Shown piece by piece: positions 60,170 through 64,000 of a stretch of 64,000 nt of DNA (the first letter of the stretch is position 1; each line of letters starts with the position of its first letter). Made by a program: the position numbers and the translations under genes. The notes beneath the pieces were generated by a model, which made no database searches, was not told where the DNA came from, and saw only the letters and a list, made by a program, of their open reading frames with translations. Location of the stretch: the NCBI RefSeq assembly GCF_026151205.1, contig NC_087082.1, positions 12,130,834 to 12,194,833 of the forward strand, in the 5' to 3' direction. This DNA comes from Bolinopsis microptera. Taxonomy: Eukaryota > Ctenophora > Tentaculata > Lobata > Bolinopsidae.

Positions 60170-61048
60170 TTAAATCGATACAATATGGTTCATATCAGTC
60201 CGCTGATCGGATGATAAAGTCGATTTTGTGCTTGCGCAGATAGAAGCTGCAGGCAAATTTGGGGTAACTTCCATCCACTCTGTTTCGGCGACAGAAGTTT
60301 GGCATAATCTTGCAATATATTTGCTCAGTGTACTTCTTGAACATAATCGGTGCGAATAAGTCCGTTGATGGGAAACCAAGTTTGATCTTTGACTAGCACT
60401 GTAGGAACATTGAGAACATTTATAAGGTTTTTCTTTGGTATGAGTACGCTGATGGGAAACCAAGTTTGATCTTTGACTAGCACTGTAGGAACATTGAGAA
60501 CATTTATAAGGTTTTTCTTTGGTATGAGTACCGCGCTGATGGCGAACTAAGTTGGATTTCTGGCATGTACTGTAGGAACATTGAGAACATTTATAAGGCT
60601 TTTCTCCGGTATGAGTCCGCTTATGTCTATCTAAGTGGGATTTCTGTGTTGTACTGTAGGAACATTCATAGCATTTTAAATATGGTTTCTCACTGTCACG
60701 ACTCTGTTCACTGGTAGTGGTAGGTAAAGTGGATATTGTGGTTGCGTTGCTGAAACTTTTAGAGTACATCAGTCGTTCTCGGGGATCTTCAATCCATTTG
60801 GTATCGGTGGCAGAAGTTTTGTAGAATTTTAAATTAGGTTCGTTGATGCACTCTAAGGATATCTGGTCTTTATCTAATTCTCCAGCTGTAATTGAATTAG
60901 AGTGTTGAGAACGTTTCGTAAATAATTCTTCGTAGGGAAACTGCATTTGACGATCATACACTTCTGACTTGGTATGAAGATCATCTTCTTCCTTCTTGGT
61001 CTCTGTATTTATAAATTCTGGTGGTATCCTATATTCCTCCATTTGCAT
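60170..61048 (-). CDS. C2H2 zinc-finger protein, 4 fingers
   Basis: 292 codons in one exon from ATG at 61048; a second in-frame ATG two codons on has G at +4. The N-terminal 120 residues are acidic to polar with no known domain. Fingers lie at about 124-146, 152-175, 181-203 and 209-233, joined by TGEKPY or TKEKPY linkers and built on YKCSQCSYS. Finger 2 has an extra residue between its histidines (HQRGTH). Finger 4 ends HQRTYSH, a wider spacing. Fingers 3 and 4 are identical over an 84-bp period in DNA, a recent tandem duplication. Likely a nuclear DNA-binding protein. The tail ETEWMEVTPN echoes DTKWIEDPR in the N-terminal part. Confidence 0.8.
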   Translation of the reverse strand: MQMEEYRIPPEFINTETKKEEDDLHTKSEVYDRQMQFPYEELFTKRSQHSNSITAGELDKDQISLECINEPNLKFYKTSATDTKWIEDPRERLMYSKSFSNATTISTLPTTTSEQSRDSEKPYLKCYECSYSTTQKSHLDRHKRTHTGEKPYKCSQCSYSTCQKSNLVRHQRGTHTKEKPYKCSQCSYSASQRSNLVSHQRTHTKEKPYKCSQCSYSASQRSNLVSHQRTYSHRLCSRSTLSKYIARLCQTSVAETEWMEVTPNLPAASICASTKSTLSSDQRTDMNHIVSI

Positions 61049-61704
61049 CCCTTAGTTATTTATAGTTAACTTCAAGCTGGAAACGTACAGCAAGATCCAA
61101 GCAGTAAAAACGACAAATTTTATAGTTTATGTTAATGTCTGCTACAGGCGGTTTCTCCCCGGCATAGCAAACCTCGGTTTAATAATAATTTGTTTATGTT
61201 CTAAGAAATCCCGTTATACTGTATACATTTGACATTTCACAGTACGGTAAACGTACAGCATAGTTCGATAACTACGGTGCGCTACCTGGACTGATCTAGT
61301 TCGACAGTCGACACGTACTAAAGTTCAACAAGATAACTTCGACTGTCAGACTAGAGTACTAGTAGTAGTAGGTGCACTACCTAACTAGAGTGCGCCAACT
61401 GGACTCAAGTTTGAGCGGTACTGAACTTCGACAAAAGAACTGCGACTGGGTGTCAGCCGTCAGGTGAAAGGGATATTCATGAAGATAATTTTTTAAAGAT
61501 TTGACCAAAACCCATTGGGTAGAGTGGACCGCTGCCAGTGTCTCTCTTTCTCAAACAAAAAGAAGTAATATCAATTTGAATAACCGTTCTCAAATGCAAA
61601 ATGAAACCGAGAATGAAATCGGTCGCTCGCTTTTCCCATGCATTCACGGCTTACGAATTGTAATAAGTTTCGATTAATTACATCAATTAATTACATCAAC
61701 AAAA
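61049..61704. other. Upstream region of the zinc-finger gene
   Basis: No other gene recognised. TTCGACTGTC-type motifs recur at 61290-61460. Confidence 0.35.
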
Positions 61705-61790
61705 TTCTGAAAAATGCCCGGAAAATTTCAGAATTTGGCTGCAAAGTTTTTTAAAAGGCCTAACTCAAAATTTTACTCCAACACTTAGAG
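61705..61790. mobile_element. Group b foldback element, central fragment
   Basis: CCCGGAAAATTTCAGAATTTGG and GGCCTAACTCAAAA match the loop of the 57654 element. Probably part of the same copy as 62945-63540, separated by later insertions. Confidence 0.45.
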
Positions 61791-61849
61791 ACACATGATG
61801 AAAGCAAGCTTCTAAATTCGGGATAGCCTGTGGCAGGCAACGCCCGATT

Positions 61850-62171
61850 TTAATGCTTCTACAGACCTACACAAGTGCAAGTAAGTAGGTAAATATTTCA
61901 TGCTAGGCATGTGGCACCCATTACGGTAAAAATCCATTGAGTTTTTGCTTTTTCGCTGTACTATATTGCACAGCTCCCCATTTAACCCTCACACACGATT
62001 GCTCGAGCATTCGGCTGGGTGGACCGGGAGGCTGCATAAATCCTATGGGATCTTTAGCAGAACGTCGAAGACGCTCACCCCACGACTAGGTAGACAACGG
62101 GTATTGAACTTGCAACCTCACGATTGCTGGCGTTCTAAGAACTGCGCTCTAACCAACTGAGCTACCTGGCC
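61850..62171 (-). mobile_element. tRNA-derived SINE
   Basis: Minus strand starts GGCCAGGTAGCTCAGTTGG. An A box (TAGCTCAGTTGG, 62153-62164) and a B box (GGTTGCAAGTTCAATACC, 62100-62117) stand at tRNA-like spacing, and the D arm GCTC/GAGC pairs. The anticodon arm and acceptor 3' side do not form a proper tRNA, and unrelated sequence follows, so this is a SINE head rather than a tRNA gene. The 3' limit is approximate. Confidence 0.6.
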
Positions 62172-62174
62172 GTT

Positions 62175-62920
62175 TATAAACGCCCAGACACAAAATTTGT
62201 AAAAAAATGTGTACAATTCGTACATAATTTATACAAGGGGGGACCCTTGTGTTCGAGCTAGACAATTATTTAAGACAATTTGTCTTCTAAAATCACCTTT
62301 TTGGTACTAAAAGATTCGTCTCCTCAACTTCAAGCTGATTGCGATTGTGTAAAAATTATTTCAAAAAACTGACACTTTTTGAGTTATAGGCCTTTTAACT
62401 TTAAGCCTTAAATCTGCCATTTTTGGCCCTTTTTTACGATGAATTTTACTAAGTCGTTTGAGGCCACATTTCATACCTTAAAACTCAAAATTGGGAGAAA
62501 TCCTGTTCCGAAAAGTTGGATATGATCATCAGCTACACTCAAAAGAATTTTTGAAGCGATATCTTATAACCTGGGTGAATGGTAAAATATACAACTTTGA
62601 TTTTGTACAAAAATTTCAATTTTGCTTCTCTCGACCTTGTTTGGTCTGATACTTCGTCATCTATTGTTTAATTATAAAATCCTTTAAAGGGCTTATTTTA
62701 CGGATTGTCAAAATGACTGACATATCGGTATTACACTTACAGTGACAGACTTCTCAAACTTTCCAAAACTTTCGAAAAAGAAAATAATTTTTCTTTCGAA
62801 TGTGCGTACTCTCAAAAATGTTCAATGCCCCAAATCTTACAGTTGTAAATGTAATCTATACTTTCATAATGTGAAGTCAAATCCCGGGTCCCGGCAAAAA
62901 AGGTTTTGGTGTATGTCCCC
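62175..62920. mobile_element. Half of a group a foldback element
   Basis: Reads from the centre (ACAAGGGGGGACCCTTGTGT) outward to GGTGTATGTCCCC followed by TTAT, matching the right half of the 52214 element. The other arm is missing, and the SINE adjoins it. Confidence 0.7.
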
Positions 62921-62944
62921 TTATGGTCATGCAATTCTACGTTG

Positions 62945-63540
62945 ATTCTGTAAATTTCATGAAAAAATATTGAAACCCTATTGAGTTCTATTGTTTTGAG
63001 CGAAATCAGATTCGCGAATATCGCGAACTGAGATATGCCATATGGGCTATTTTGTTCATTTTTTGCGATTATAATTTGAACACAGAATCCACAGTTATAT
63101 AGATTTTGAGCTGATAACCATAGAGAATGTGTAGTATAGACTTACCTTACATATAAAATATGTCTCATCCAAAAATATTGATAACTGACCAATTTATGGG
63201 CTAAACTCTATCAAAATTGGTGCGTATGCACAAATATGGTCATATAGTATTTTGATCATAACTCAACCAATTTTTATCAAATTTGGATAAAAATTTATGT
63301 TTGTGTTTAGGAGACTACTAGCTACAAGTAATGTACCCCAAAGTATGGTTTTAAGCATGTTAAGGCGATTTGGCATAATTGGGACCAAATATGGGCGTGG
63401 CTGTCCTAGTGTCCTGCGGGCACCGGTGGGCACCCGGAGTCCGGAAACCACTCAAAAGTTTGGTCTCAGGCCCTAGTTTGTTGGTCAATTGCTATCTCGA
63501 AATCAAATGTCACAAAAAAATCAAGGTGAACCCCCCTTAA
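62945..63540. mobile_element. Group b foldback element, right arm
   Basis: Matches the right arm of the 57654 element, from the CGCGAATATCGCGAA block to six C residues and TTAA (63537-63540). Confidence 0.7.
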
Positions 63541-64000
63541 AGATTTGAAATTTTTATTCCGTGTATTCCTTGTTGCACTCTAACGACAATCTCACCGATT
63601 GAGTGACGAGATCACTGATTAAGTGCCGAGATCACATATCCGATTATCCGCCAGACTTTAAAATGTAAAATGGTCGTATAAAGCTAAAATTTTAACAATC
63701 AACTTGAAATTTCGAGAAAGGTTTTCAATTATCAAACCAAATGTGTCTACAAAATTGTGAGTTCTAGCTTAAAACGTTTTCATTTTATGACGACATTAGT
63801 GAAACAGAGAGAGTGGCGTTCCACACCCACTGTAATCAATGAAATTTTGAAACGTTCAAGAAATCTAAGTTTGACCCATATCTAGAAGTATAATCTCTCA
63901 AATTTGTGTGCAATTCTGACACGATTTACGTGAGTTTTTAAAGGGTTGCGTGTGGGCAGTTACTTCTGGGCCAGTTACTGAGTTTATATACAGGGTGGCC
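63541..64000. other. No gene seen
   Basis: AT-rich sequence to the window edge. No recognised feature. Confidence 0.35.

Noticed and set aside
62100-62171. A tRNA gene
   Set aside because: A and B boxes and D arm are present, but the anticodon and acceptor stems do not pair and unrelated sequence follows; called a SINE.

Overview
This is a stretch of animal genomic DNA. Genes have short introns with standard GT-AG sites. AT-rich intergenic DNA is crowded with small DNA transposons. TTAGGG telomere-type repeats lie at the left end. The gene content fits a marine invertebrate, possibly a non-bilaterian such as a cnidarian: secreted lectin/GCC2-GCC3/sushi proteins, a cathepsin F-like protease, a LURP-one-related protein, a DUF1295 membrane protein and a C2H2 zinc-finger protein. 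The species cannot be fixed from sequence alone, and nothing here looks bacterial, viral or organellar.

Layout. 0-4 kb is transposon DNA: a Mutator-like element with a 9-bp target duplication, surrounded by tiny hairpin elements. 4.7-7.0 kb (minus) is one large exon of a secreted protein with an SUEL lectin domain, cysteine-rich GCC2/GCC3-like modules and seven sushi domains, with two frame breaks. 7.7-9.7 kb is a repeated repeat. 10.9-11.5 kb encodes a proline-rich protein. 12.8-16.6 kb and 21.6-25.4 kb are two copies of a segmental duplication; each carries a three-exon gene for a secreted coiled-coil protein, and each copy is damaged differently. 18.2-21.1 kb holds degenerate repeats with hAT-like coding relics. 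25.5-27.9 kb (minus) is a complete eight-exon cathepsin F-like gene. 29.4-30.8 kb holds decayed sushi exons and a minisatellite. 31.5-34 kb and 42 kb are clusters of hairpin elements. 35.4-41 kb is a graveyard of hAT miniature elements and LINE pieces. 43.7-44.6 kb is a three-exon LURP-one-related gene. 48.6-50.6 and 52.2-53.7 kb are long inverted-repeat elements inserted at TTAA. 54.9-55.8 kb is an intronless DUF1295 gene. 57.6-64 kb holds more TTAA foldback elements, a tRNA-derived SINE and a zinc-finger gene.

The most unusual signal is a set of at least five families of 60-120 bp elements. Their outer sequences differ, yet they share one plan: an 8-bp target duplication, and termini that begin TT followed by 7 bases, a 3-base loop and 7 largely complementary bases. 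Two of the families also carry a GC-rich central hairpin with a TTC loop. I do not recognise this architecture as belonging to a named superfamily.

The genes do not form an obvious pathway. The secreted proteins and the protease may all act outside the cell or in lysosomes, but no operon-like logic is expected here. All exon structures were read by eye from splice sites and reading phase, without transcript data.
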